Positions 33,875-42,216 of a stretch of 64,000 nucleotides of DNA are shown here, piece after piece. The DNA is from Streptomyces vinaceus (GTDB taxonomy: Bacteria; Actinomycetota; Actinomycetes; Streptomycetales; Streptomycetaceae), in NCBI RefSeq assembly GCF_008704935.1, contig NZ_CP023692.1, forward strand, positions 3,295,001 through 3,359,000, in the 5' to 3' direction. The position numbers and the translations under genes were made by a program. Each line of letters starts with the position of its first letter. Position 1 is the first letter of the stretch. A model generated the notes under the pieces. That model was not told the DNA's origin and ran no database searches. It saw only the letters and a program-made list of their open reading frames with translations.

Positions 33875-35317
33875 TCAGGCGGTTGATCCGGGTGGTGGCG
33901 ACTGCGGGTCCGGCTGGGGTACGCCGGCCAGCGCGCGGTCGACGAGGGCGCCGGCGGCGCCGCTGTACCCGGCCGGGTCGCACAGCCGGGCGATCTCGTC
34001 CCGGTCCAGTCCGTGGCCGGACATCGCGGCGAGCACGGTGCCCAGGGGCTGCCCGCCGTCCGCGGCGGCGGTCGAGGCCTCGGTCAGCAGCTGCTTGGCG
34101 GCGGCCTTGCCCAGGTGCGGGGCGAGGCGGGCCGCGATGCGCTCGGAGACCACCTGGCCGCCGGTGAGGTCGAGGTTCTCGCGCATCCGCCCGGGCCGGA
34201 CCTCCAGTCCCTCGGCGAGTTCGACGGCGGTGTGGGCGGCTCCGCCGGCCAGCCGCAGGCATTCGCGCAGCAGCTGCCATTCGGCGTGCCAGACGCCGGC
34301 GGCCCGCTCGTCCTCGGTGACCAGGCACTGGGTCAGTCCGGCGGCGATCACCGGGACCTGGAGGGCGGCCGCGCGGATCAGCGTGGCGAGCACCGGGTTG
34401 CGCTTGTGCGGCATGGCGGAGGAGCTGCCGCGGCCCGCCGCGGTGGGTTCGGCGACCTCGCCCACCTCCGTGCGGGTCAGCGCCTGCACGTCGACCGCGA
34501 TCTTGCCGAGGGCGCCGGCGGTGAAGGCCAGCGCGGCGGCGAGATCGGCGAACGGGGTGCGCAGCGCGTGCCAGGGCAGCACGGGTCGGGCCAGTCCGGT
34601 CTCGGCGGCGAAGGCGTCGACGAGACGGTCGAGATAGGGGTTCTCGGTGTCGGCCGCCACCTCGGGGCGGTCGATGTCGGCGTATTCGAGGTAGCCGGCG
34701 AGCGTGCCGGCGGCCCCGCCGAGCGAGACGGGCAGTCCCTCGTCCAGGACGCGGGCGAGCCGGGCGTCGGCGTCGAGGACGAGGGCCCGCCAGCCCGCGG
34801 CCTTGAGGCCGAAGGTCGTGGGTACGGCGTGCAGGGCCAGGGTGCGGCCCGGCATCAGGGTGTCGCGGTGGGTGCGGGCGAGGCCCGCCAGGGCCTGCGC
34901 GGTCCGGGCGAGGTCCGCCCGGATCAGGCGCAGGGCCCTGGCGGCCACCAGCATGGCGCCGGTGTCGAAGATGTCCTGGCTGGTGGAGCCCCGGTGGACG
35001 TAGTCCGCGGCCTTCGGGTCGATGGCGCGGACCTGCGCGGTGAGGGCCTGGACCAGGCCCACCACCGGGTTCGCGGTCTCCCGCGAGGCGAGCGCGAGGG
35101 CCCTCAGGTCGAACCGCTCGGCCCGGGCGGCTTCGGTGATGGCGGCCGCGGCTTCCTCCGGGAGGGTGCCGAGGCCCGCCTGGGCCCGGGCCAGGGCGGC
35201 CTCGGCGTCGAGCATGGCCTGGAGCCACGCCCGGTCGCCGACGGCCGCCTCGACCGCGGTGCCGGCCCGTACCGGAGACAGCAGGCCGGCGTCCTCGAGA
35301 AGGCCCTCGCCGGTCAT
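33875..35317 (-). CDS. creD: CreD-type nitrosuccinate lyase candidate (aspartase/fumarase superfamily)
   Basis: 480 residues. The superfamily signature GSSSAMPHKRNPV is at 297-309 and HRGSTSQDIFDTG at 108-120. By plain homology it would be called 3-carboxymuconate cycloisomerase (PcaB) or adenylosuccinate lyase. CreD, the lyase that releases nitrous acid from nitrosuccinate in the cremeomycin pathway, belongs to the same branch. The decisive hint is the four-base ATGA overlap with the FAD enzyme of CreE-like type just upstream. No beta-ketoadipate genes are near. Predicted reaction: nitrosuccinate to fumarate plus nitrite. Assignment is by family plus context, not by sequence comparison I could run. 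Confidence 0.8.
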   Translation of the reverse strand: MTGEGLLEDAGLLSPVRAGTAVEAAVGDRAWLQAMLDAEAALARAQAGLGTLPEEAAAAITEAARAERFDLRALALASRETANPVVGLVQALTAQVRAIDPKAADYVHRGSTSQDIFDTGAMLVAARALRLIRADLARTAQALAGLARTHRDTLMPGRTLALHAVPTTFGLKAAGWRALVLDADARLARVLDEGLPVSLGGAAGTLAGYLEYADIDRPEVAADTENPYLDRLVDAFAAETGLARPVLPWHALRTPFADLAAALAFTAGALGKIAVDVQALTRTEVGEVAEPTAAGRGSSSAMPHKRNPVLATLIRAAALQVPVIAAGLTQCLVTEDERAAGVWHAEWQLLRECLRLAGGAAHTAVELAEGLEVRPGRMRENLDLTGGQVVSERIAARLAPHLGKAAAKQLLTEASTAAADGGQPLGTVLAAMSGHGLDRDEIARLCDPAGYSGAAGALVDRALAGVPQPDPQSPPPGSTA

Positions 35318-37302
35318 ACGATCACGCCGGGCAGGGTGTCGTCGGCGGGCTGGTCGGCCACCGCGCGGATCCCCGCCGGCAGACTCGCCACCGGAGGCAG
35401 GGCCAGGACGGCTCGGGCGATCGCGTCGGAGTCGCCGAGCGTCACCGAGTCCACGCCGGGCCGGATGCCGGCCGCCGTGACCCAGTGGACGGACTCGGTC
35501 GGCACCCCGTAGGCGAAGCGGCGCGCGTGGGCGGTGCCGCGGGCGTCGATGAGCCGGTACGGGCGCTCGGTGACCGCGAGGCCGCCGGTCTGGTAGCCGC
35601 CCTGCTCGCCCGAGATGACGTACGGCTTGGCCTGGTCCGTGTCCAGCAGGTGCTGGAGCAGCGGGTCGGAGGTGCGCCGCAGGTCGGGCTCGGGCAGCCG
35701 GGACTCGATGAGCACCTGCGCCCTGATCTGCGGGCCCGGCACGGACGTGGACGCGGCCACGAACGTCTGGGCGTCGGTGTCGATGCGGACCTGGGTGCCG
35801 GGGCCGGTGACCGTCAGGATGCCCGCCTCGATGAGGGCGATCATCTCCTCGATGCGGGTGGCCGGCGGACCGATGGAGAGGAAGCCGTTGAGCGGGGTGT
35901 ACCAGCCCTCCAGGTCGTCGCGGTGCGAGTCGCCGTCGAGGCCGCCGTGGTCGACGGCGAGCCGGACCTCGTTGCGCAGGTCGCGCAGGACGTCCAGGGC
36001 GGACTTGACCGGGCCGCTCAGATTGCCCTGGCGGGCGGCGGCGACGTCGGCCGCGAGGTACTCCACCAGCCATGCCTGGAAGTCGTCGCGGTCGGCGAAC
36101 TGCCGGTCGCCGTAGGGGACGGAGAGCTTCTCCCAGCTCCAGTGCTGCTCCTCGGGGATGTCGTACTCGGCGAGCAGCCAGGAGCGGCCCTCGGCGTCCT
36201 CGGTCTCCAGGTACCGCTCGGTGAACGCCTCGCGCTCCTCGGGCCGGCCGTTGGCGGCGAGCAGGGCGCCGTAGTAGACGCTCTCGACCTCCAGGGAGAT
36301 GAAGGGCCACAGGTCTTCCTTGAAGGTGACCTTGCCGCCGGCCGCGGCGCGCTCGCGCAGGGCGCGCACGTAGTCCGGGGTCAGCAGCTTGGGGAAGTAG
36401 CGCCCGTACGCGCCCTTCTCGTTGTCGCCGCGGGCGTGGTACGGGATGCCGCGCCGCGAGAAGGCGTACAGGCGGGGCTCCTGCCCGGACGGCTGGTAGG
36501 TGAGCTTGCCGTCCTCGTCGCGGACGAAGGTGCCGCCGCGGCCGTGGCTGAACAGCGCCATGTAGTCGAAGAAGTTCAGGCCGAGGCCGCGGACGAGCAC
36601 CGTCTGGCCGGGCTTGATCGCCGCGAGGTCCTTGTCGGCGGGGTTGCCCGGCGTCAGGTAGGTCAGGTAGTGGATGCGCGCCAGGGATGCGGTGCGCGCC
36701 TCGCGCGGGGTCAGCCGGGCGGGGACGTGACCCTGGGCCAGGATGATGGCGTCGAGGTCGTTGAGGCGGGTGCCGTCCTGGAGCCGGACGCCCTGCGGGC
36801 CGCCGGAGATGCCGAGGGTGTCGGCGATGGCCACGGCGCGCGAGCGGTGGACGTGGACGGTGACGTGCTTGGGGGCGCCGACGATGACGCGCTGGAAGCA
36901 CTCGCTGAGGTAGTTGCCGTAGAAGGCGCGGGTGGGGTAGGTGTCCGGGCCCATGGCCGCGGCCTCTGCGAGGGTGCCCTCGTCGTAGTCGCCGAACTGG
37001 CCCAGTACCGAGAGGGACTTGGCCCACTCGAACAGGGTCGGCCCGGGCTCGATCGGACCGTCGATCTTGCAGCTGTCGTCGGTGTAGACGGTGATCTGGC
37101 AGGCGACGGTGTTCATCAGCAGGTGGCGGGACTGGCCGGAGCGCCAGACCTGGCCGGCGCCGGGCGCGGCCGGGTCCACGACGTGGATGGCCACCGAGTC
37201 GTGGACGGGGTTCTCCCGCTCGTTGGCGACCAGGCGCTCGACGACGGACAGGCCTCGGGGACCTGCGCCGACGACGGCTATCTCAACGGACGAGCTGCTC
37301 AT
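35314..37302 (-). CDS. creE: CreE-type FAD-dependent aspartate N-oxygenase candidate
   Basis: 662 residues, a large FAD/NAD(P)-binding protein (FAD_NAD_binding_9 type). The nucleotide fold is VEIAVVGAGPRGLSVVERLV at 6-25. LDAIILAQGHVPARLTPREA and the second site TVLVRGLGLNFFDYMALFSHG are also seen. CreE of the aspartate-nitrosuccinate pathway oxidises L-aspartate in three two-electron steps to nitrosuccinate. Such proteins are paired with a CreD lyase, exactly as here (overlapping start and stop). Other FAD_NAD_binding_9 proteins exist, so the substrate is inferred. The gene follows a CreM-like ligase gene after 95 bases and leads into the lyase, porter and nitrate reductase genes in one direction. 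Confidence 0.78.
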   Translation of the reverse strand: MSSSSVEIAVVGAGPRGLSVVERLVANERENPVHDSVAIHVVDPAAPGAGQVWRSGQSRHLLMNTVACQITVYTDDSCKIDGPIEPGPTLFEWAKSLSVLGQFGDYDEGTLAEAAAMGPDTYPTRAFYGNYLSECFQRVIVGAPKHVTVHVHRSRAVAIADTLGISGGPQGVRLQDGTRLNDLDAIILAQGHVPARLTPREARTASLARIHYLTYLTPGNPADKDLAAIKPGQTVLVRGLGLNFFDYMALFSHGRGGTFVRDEDGKLTYQPSGQEPRLYAFSRRGIPYHARGDNEKGAYGRYFPKLLTPDYVRALRERAAAGGKVTFKEDLWPFISLEVESVYYGALLAANGRPEEREAFTERYLETEDAEGRSWLLAEYDIPEEQHWSWEKLSVPYGDRQFADRDDFQAWLVEYLAADVAAARQGNLSGPVKSALDVLRDLRNEVRLAVDHGGLDGDSHRDDLEGWYTPLNGFLSIGPPATRIEEMIALIEAGILTVTGPGTQVRIDTDAQTFVAASTSVPGPQIRAQVLIESRLPEPDLRRTSDPLLQHLLDTDQAKPYVISGEQGGYQTGGLAVTERPYRLIDARGTAHARRFAYGVPTESVHWVTAAGIRPGVDSVTLGDSDAIARAVLALPPVASLPAGIRAVADQPADDTLPGVIV

Positions 37303-37397
37303 GCGTGTTCTCCGATGCTGTGGGGATGCAGGGTGGGAGCCGGATCTGCGCGGAGGTGGGCCGGGCGCGGTGGCGCCCCGGGGCTCACCGGGGGCAC

Positions 37398-39014
37398 TCA
37401 GGCGGCGTCTGCTTCGACCTCGGTTCCGGTTTCGGCTGCGCCTTCGCCCGCGCCGTCCGACCCGCCGGCGACCAGCCGGGCGAGTTCGAGGCGCTTGATC
37501 TTGGTGGTGGCGGTCTGCGGGACGTCCTGGAGACGCCACTGGACCGGCGCGGCCAGCTTCGGCAGCCCGATGACCGCGGACTTCCACGCGATCAGGTCGA
37601 GCGGCTTGTCGTCGCGCGTGCAGACGACGGGGACCGGGACGCCGTCGGCGCCGGGGATGATGATGACCTCGATCAGCTCGTGGAGCCGGGTGAAGAGCTT
37701 GTCCTCGATCTCCAGGGTCGAGCCGATGCCCGGGATCTCGTCGACCTCGCGGTCGAGCAGGTGCAGGCAGCCCCACTTGGTGCGGTAGCCGAGGTCACCC
37801 ATGCGCCACCAGCCGTCGTTCACCTGCTTCTCCCAGCGCTCGTGCTCGGAGTGGTAGGTGATGATGCGGCCGTCGGACTTGATCTCGATGAAGCCGGGGT
37901 TCGTCTTGGTGACGGGGTTGCCGTCGCGGCTGACGACGCGGACGCCGGTCATGCCGGGGAAGGGGGAGCCGACGCAGCGGCCGTCGAAGTCGGCGCCGCC
38001 CTTGCGGGTGTAGGTGCGGGCCGCGATGGGGCCGACCTCGCTCTGGCCGTAGGCCTGGGCGAAGAGCGCGTTCTTCCGCTTGCTCGCCTTGAGCAGGATG
38101 CTGACCGTGCGCGGGTGGATCGCGTCGAAGGTCGAGCTGAAGTACTTGACGTTGGCGAGGGGGCCGCGGGGGTCCTCGGCCAGCGCCTCCCAGCGCAGGA
38201 ACGTGTTGGGGTGGGCCTCGATGAACCCGGGCGGGACCTGGGCGAAGATGTCGCCGACGGTCTCCGGGTCGTCCTCCTTGAGCACGATCAGGGTGTGGCC
38301 CTGGAGGATCGAGATCGGCATGGCCGTGAACATCCGGGAGTGGACGAACGACACGTGGACCGCGACCGGTTCGCGCTTGGGGACGGCCGAGAAGACCGTG
38401 GCCTGCGGTCGGTAGCGGGCCTCGAAGGTGTGGCCGGTGTGGACGGCGAGCTTCGGGGTACCGGTGGTGCCCGAGGTGTGCGTGATCAGGGTGGGGTGGT
38501 CCGGCGGCATCGGGATGGCCGGGACGCGGGTGACACCGGCGAGCGAGGCCAGTTCGGTGGCCTGGTCGTAGGAACCCTTGGTCAGCAGCACCGCGGCCGT
38601 GATGTCGAAGATCTCGGCCGGCAGGTTGTCCTCAAGCTTTTCCTGGTCGGTGATCAGGAAGGGCTGGTCGATGCGGCGTACGAGCGTCGCGACCGTCTCG
38701 CCGTCCAGCTTGGGGGACAGCAGGGCCGGGATCGCGCCGATGCGGGCGATCGCGCAGGCCAGCAGCGAGATGTCGAAGCCGTCGGACTTGTGCACGACGA
38801 CGTGGTGGTTGGGCCGTACGCCGACCGACCACAGGCGGGAGGCGAAGTCGTCGATCAGGTCCGCGAGTTCGGTGAAGGTGGGGCGGCGCCCGAGCTGCGG
38901 GGCGATGTCCAGGTCGTGGTCCATGACCACGAGGCCCGCGGGGGTGCGGGCGGCCGCTCGGTCGAAGAGCGTACCCAGCCGGATGCCCTTGTTTCCTATG
39001 CGCTGGAGAAGCAT
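37398..39014 (-). CDS. CreM-like AMP-dependent ligase (candidate ATP-dependent diazotase 2)
   Basis: 538 residues, paralogue of the ligase at 24109. THTSGTTGTPK is at 178-188, then AYGQSEVGP, MGDLGYRTKWGCLHLLDRE and TATTKIKRLELA with the A10 lysine. The tail is an acidic Ala/Glu stretch that the paralogue lacks. The shared hinge RTKWGCLHLLDRE in both copies is distinct from most CoA ligases. It is encoded directly upstream of the CreE/CreD-type genes on the same strand, which makes nitrite-dependent diazotisation of an aryl amine its most likely job. CoA ligation is the alternative. Substrate choices in this cluster: 3-hydroxyanthranilate or a diaminopyrimidine. Confidence 0.8.
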   Translation of the reverse strand: MLLQRIGNKGIRLGTLFDRAAARTPAGLVVMDHDLDIAPQLGRRPTFTELADLIDDFASRLWSVGVRPNHHVVVHKSDGFDISLLACAIARIGAIPALLSPKLDGETVATLVRRIDQPFLITDQEKLEDNLPAEIFDITAAVLLTKGSYDQATELASLAGVTRVPAIPMPPDHPTLITHTSGTTGTPKLAVHTGHTFEARYRPQATVFSAVPKREPVAVHVSFVHSRMFTAMPISILQGHTLIVLKEDDPETVGDIFAQVPPGFIEAHPNTFLRWEALAEDPRGPLANVKYFSSTFDAIHPRTVSILLKASKRKNALFAQAYGQSEVGPIAARTYTRKGGADFDGRCVGSPFPGMTGVRVVSRDGNPVTKTNPGFIEIKSDGRIITYHSEHERWEKQVNDGWWRMGDLGYRTKWGCLHLLDREVDEIPGIGSTLEIEDKLFTRLHELIEVIIIPGADGVPVPVVCTRDDKPLDLIAWKSAVIGLPKLAAPVQWRLQDVPQTATTKIKRLELARLVAGGSDGAGEGAAETGTEVEADAA

Positions 39015-39111
39015 GGCCTCGTTCTCTCAAGAGTGTCTTCGATGGCGTACGGGGAGTGGGCCGGCACCGGGAGGGAAGCCGGTGCCGGCGTCCGGGTGCG
39101 GCAACGCGGGC

Positions 39112-39654
39112 TCAGCGGCCTTCGACGACGTCGCGGATGCGGGCGAGGGTGGCGTCGAGGTCGCCGACGAGCTTCTCGGTCCAGTCCGTGATGAACTGCT
39201 TGCGCTGGACCTCGTCCAGGTCGGCGACGATCTTGTGGATGCCGGCGGTGGCCTTGCCCATCCGGAAGTGGTGCACGAGGACCGAGCCCTGCTGCGCCGG
39301 CTCGATGTCGAAGCCCCAGATGGACTCCTGGTCCTCCTGGGCGTGGGTCAGCATCATCCAGCGGAAGGTGCGGCCGGGCTCGGCCGCCGTGACGCGGGCC
39401 TCGGTGTACCAGGTGCCGCGGACCAGCGGGGCCCAGCCGACGACGTCCTCGGCGCGCAGGTTCTCGCCGCGGAAAATCGCACCGACGGTGGAGGGTTCGC
39501 CTGAAATCCACTCGCCGCCCATGCATTCCGGGCTCCACTCGGCGCTCCGGGTCAGGTCGCTGACGACGTCGTAGATCTCCTGCGCAGTGGCCGCGACGGG
39601 AATGTCCGCGCGAACCTCGAAAAGCGGGGTCGAGTCGATGATGGAGTTCGTCAT
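39112..39654 (-). CDS. SRPBCC-family protein (polyketide cyclase/dehydrase-like)
   Basis: 180 residues of the helix-grip START/Bet v1 fold. FEVRADIPVAATAQEIYDVV and WSPECMGGEW form the first helix and strands, then RFRMGKATAGIHKIV-type beta strands (HHFRMGKATAG) and a long C-terminal helix DLDATLARIRDVVEG. SRPBCC proteins bind hydrophobic ligands and some catalyse cyclisation or dehydration, and no catalytic residue is certain here. ATG at 39654 chosen (MTNSIIDSTPLF); an in-frame start at 39702 exists but has no RBS. It lies 97 bases upstream of the ligase gene in the leftward operon, so it may bind the diazo or hydrazine intermediate. Confidence 0.8.
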   Translation of the reverse strand: MTNSIIDSTPLFEVRADIPVAATAQEIYDVVSDLTRSAEWSPECMGGEWISGEPSTVGAIFRGENLRAEDVVGWAPLVRGTWYTEARVTAAEPGRTFRWMMLTHAQEDQESIWGFDIEPAQQGSVLVHHFRMGKATAGIHKIVADLDEVQRKQFITDWTEKLVGDLDATLARIRDVVEGR

Positions 39655-39760
39655 GGCTGAAATAATGCTGCTCGCCCAATCACCGCTCAAGACGCTTATC
39701 ACGGGTCCATCAGGTCTTTTACCCGTGTATTACGCAACAAAAATAAAGACATGCGGGAAC

Positions 39761-39788
39761 GGCGCTGCGACAAAAATTCCGCAGCGCC
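39761..39788 (-). terminator. Possible terminator between the reductase and SRPBCC genes
   Basis: GGCGCTGCG and CGCAGCGCC form a 9-bp perfect stem around the loop ACAAAAATTC. The 164-bp gap around it is strikingly AT-rich for this DNA, with several T-runs on both strands. It could end the alcohol dehydrogenase transcript, so the leftward genes from 39654 may have their own promoter here. Confidence 0.6.
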
Positions 39789-39818
39789 GCCGGCAGTTTT
39801 TTCCCGCAGCTTTTTCCG

Positions 39819-40799
39819 TCAGGAACGCGCGCGCAGTACCAGCTTTCCCGTCACCTTGCCCTCGTCCAGCAGGCGGTGCGCCTCGGCCGCCGCCGACAGC
39901 GGCAGCACCTCGGTGCCGCGCGGCCGCAGCAGTCCGGCCGCCGTCAGCTTGTTGACGTGGGCGGCGGCGGCGGCGAGCCGGCCAGCGGTGGCGTGCGAGA
40001 TCGCGAAGCCGCGGACCGAACAGTCCTTGAGGTAGAGCGGGCCCACGGGCAGCACGGGGCGGGTGCGCATCCCCGACAGCAGCACGATCCGGCCGCGGCT
40101 GGCGAGCAGGTCCACCGCGGTCTCCAGGTCGTTGCGGGCGGAGGTGTCGACGTGGATGTCCACCCCGTCCGGGGCGAGCTCGCGGACCCGGCCCGGCACG
40201 TCGGGGTCGTTGTAGTCGATGACCTCGGCCGCGCCGAGCTCCCGTACGTAGTCGAAGTCGCGCGGCGAGGACGTGGCGATGACCCGGGCTCCGGCGTGCG
40301 CGGCCATCGTGACCAGGGCACTGCCCACGTTGCCCGCGGCGCCCAGGACCAGCGCGGTGTCGCCGGCGGTGATGCCGCCCTGGTCGAAGAGGGCGAGGTA
40401 GGCCGTGACGGCCGGGTGCGCGAGGGCCACCGCGTCGACCGGGTCCACCCCCTCGGGCAGCGGGTAGAGCCGCTCGGCCGGGACGACGGCCTGCTCCGCG
40501 GCGGCGCCCTGGCGCCCGTCGTGCCCGAGGCTGTTGCACCAGACCCGGTCCCCCGGCGCGAAGCGGTGGGCGACCGCCGGGCCGGCGGACAGCACGGTCC
40601 CGACGAGGTCGCGGCCGATCACGAAAGGGAAGTCGAGCGGGGTGCGCCAGGCACCCGAGCGGACGAAGGTGTCGACGTGGTTGACGGAGACGACGTCGAC
40701 CTCGACGAGCACGTCGGACGGCCCCGGCTGCGGAGCGGGCAGCTCACCGAAGCGGATGAGCTCCGCGGGACCCAACTGTTCGATATAGGCGGCATGCAT
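39819..40799 (-). CDS. Zinc-type NADPH:quinone oxidoreductase (MDR family)
   Basis: 326 residues. Quinone-oxidoreductase branch of the medium-chain dehydrogenases. The N-terminal GroES-like domain includes FPFVIGRDLVGTVLSAGP, and the cofactor fold is ALVLGAAGNVGSALVTMAA. Zinc ligands of true alcohol dehydrogenases are absent. The start MHAAYIEQLGPAELIRFGEL at 40799 is chosen, although the frame is open to 40853. Reaction: NADPH-dependent reduction of an alkenal, quinone or similar electrophile. It is divergent from the DAHP synthase gene and shares with it a 225-bp region that carries a palindromic operator, so its product may belong to the same pathway or to its detoxification. Confidence 0.87.
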   Translation of the reverse strand: MHAAYIEQLGPAELIRFGELPAPQPGPSDVLVEVDVVSVNHVDTFVRSGAWRTPLDFPFVIGRDLVGTVLSAGPAVAHRFAPGDRVWCNSLGHDGRQGAAAEQAVVPAERLYPLPEGVDPVDAVALAHPAVTAYLALFDQGGITAGDTALVLGAAGNVGSALVTMAAHAGARVIATSSPRDFDYVRELGAAEVIDYNDPDVPGRVRELAPDGVDIHVDTSARNDLETAVDLLASRGRIVLLSGMRTRPVLPVGPLYLKDCSVRGFAISHATAGRLAAAAAHVNKLTAAGLLRPRGTEVLPLSAAAEAHRLLDEGKVTGKLVLRARS

Positions 40800-40886
40800 G
40801 GTTCGGATTCTGTTCGCAGCGGCCGCCGCGGGAAACCCCGTGCTGCTTTTCAATCAGGTGTGACTTCTGAGCCAGGATGCGGCTTT

Positions 40887-40911
40887 GTCAGGTGCGGCCA
40901 CCCCACCTGAC
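40887..40911. promoter_or_regulatory. Inverted-repeat operator in the divergent region before DAHP synthase
   Basis: GTCAGGTG and CACCTGAC form a perfect 8-bp inverted repeat separated by nine bases (CGGCCACCC). A related half, ATCAGGTGTGAC, lies 33 bases to the left. The site is in the 225-bp intergenic region between the quinone oxidoreductase (start 40799) and DAHP synthase (start 41025), suitable for repressing both. No repressor gene of the TetR or GntR type is in the window, so its binding protein is unknown. Confidence 0.5.
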
Positions 40912-41024
40912 GGAGTGACTATCGGCCGGTGGGTGCCATCCGAATAACCCAGCAGCATCGATAATCCGCCACCCCTCAGTTCTGCCCATGCGCCAGACTT
41001 GGGCCCATTTCCTGGGAGTTTCCT

Positions 41025-42197
41025 GTGGTTACAGCTTCACTCACCGTCAGAAAAGCATCAGCCCTACAGCAGCCCGACTGGGCCGATTTTCCTGAATTGA
41101 CCAAAGTGAAGGACGATCTTTCCCAGCGTCCCGCACTGGTCAATGCCGGAGACGTCCGCCGCCTGCGTTCCCACCTCGCGCGGGTGGCGGCGGGCGAGGC
41201 CTTCGTCGTCCAGGCGGGCGACTGCGCCGAGGACCCGGCGGAGTGCGACGCCGGCTACATCGCCCGCAAGTCCGCCCTCCTCGACATGCTCGCCGGCACG
41301 CTCAAGATGATCACGCACAAGCCGGTGGTCCGGATCGGCCGCCTCGCCGGCCAGTTCGCCAAGCCGCGCTCGCGCCCGACCGAGATCGTGGACGGCGTCG
41401 AACTGCCGGTCTACCGGGGTCACATGGTCAACGGCCCCGAGGCCGGCCTGGCCGACCGCCTGCCCGACCCCTTCCGCCTGCTCGCCGGCTACCGGTCCGC
41501 CGCGCAGGCCATGGCCCACCTCGGCTGGACCGACCCGGCCCGCCGCTCCGGCATCTGCCCGCCGGTGTGGACCAGCCACGAGGCACTGCTCCTCGACTAC
41601 GAACTGCCGATGATGCGCTGGGACGAGGAGGGCAGCCCGCTGCTGACCTCGACCCACTTCCCGTGGATCGGCGAGCGCACCCGCCAGATCGACGGACCCC
41701 ACGTGGACATGCTGGCCGGGGTCGTCAACCCCGTCGCCTGCAAGGTCGGCCCGTCGATGGAGCCGGAGGAGCTCATCGAGCTCTGCCGGCGCCTTGACCC
41801 CTGGTGCGAGCCCGGCCGCCTCACCCTGATCGCCCGCATGGGCGCCGACCTCGTCGCCGAGCGCCTGCCCGCGCTGGTGGACGCGGTACGGCAGGCCGGA
41901 CACCCGGTGATCTGGCTGACCGACCCCATGCACGGCAACACCTTCTCCGCCCCCGGCGGTCACAAGACCCGGCTCGTCGAGACCGTCGTCAAGGAGATCC
42001 AGGGCTTCCAGGCGGCCGTGGCCCAGGGCGGCGGCGTGGCGGGCGGACTCCACCTGGAGACCACCCCGGACGACGTCACCGAGTGCGCGACCGCCGAGGA
42101 CCAGCTGCACACGGTCGGAGACAAGTACACGAGCCTGTGCGACCCCCGCCTCAACCCGAACCAGGCCTACGCCGTGGTGACGCAATGGCGAGCCTGA
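41025..42197 (+). CDS. Class II 3-deoxy-7-phosphoheptulonate (DAHP) synthase, PhzC-type
   Basis: 390 residues, shikimate-pathway entry enzyme (phosphoenolpyruvate plus erythrose 4-phosphate). Class II signatures: VQAGDCAEDPAECDAGYIARK near 62-82 (here split), VRIGRLAGQFAKPRS, ICPPVWTSHEALLLDYE, DPMHGNTFSAPGGHKTR and VAGGLHLETTPDDVTEC. It is shorter than the primary-metabolism enzymes (about 460 residues) and lacks part of the N-terminal regulatory extension, typical of secondary-metabolism copies that escape feedback control. GTG start at 41025 with GGGAG seven bases before. It heads a rightward operon with phzD- and phzE-type genes. Confidence 0.93.
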   Translation: MVTASLTVRKASALQQPDWADFPELTKVKDDLSQRPALVNAGDVRRLRSHLARVAAGEAFVVQAGDCAEDPAECDAGYIARKSALLDMLAGTLKMITHKPVVRIGRLAGQFAKPRSRPTEIVDGVELPVYRGHMVNGPEAGLADRLPDPFRLLAGYRSAAQAMAHLGWTDPARRSGICPPVWTSHEALLLDYELPMMRWDEEGSPLLTSTHFPWIGERTRQIDGPHVDMLAGVVNPVACKVGPSMEPEELIELCRRLDPWCEPGRLTLIARMGADLVAERLPALVDAVRQAGHPVIWLTDPMHGNTFSAPGGHKTRLVETVVKEIQGFQAAVAQGGGVAGGLHLETTPDDVTECATAEDQLHTVGDKYTSLCDPRLNPNQAYAVVTQWRA

Positions 42198-42216
42198 ACC
42201 AGCAGGGAGATTGGAC

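Noticed and set aside
33875..35317. Annotation as 3-carboxy-cis,cis-muconate cycloisomerase (PcaB)
   Set aside because: The family signature fits, but no protocatechuate or beta-ketoadipate genes are near. The coupled CreE-type gene points to nitrosuccinate lyase instead.
33875..37027. A 1050-codon minus-strand open frame suggesting a CreE-CreD fusion
   Set aside because: The upstream half is a shadow in the wrong frame. The true CreE-like frame ends at 35314 and the lyase begins at 35317.
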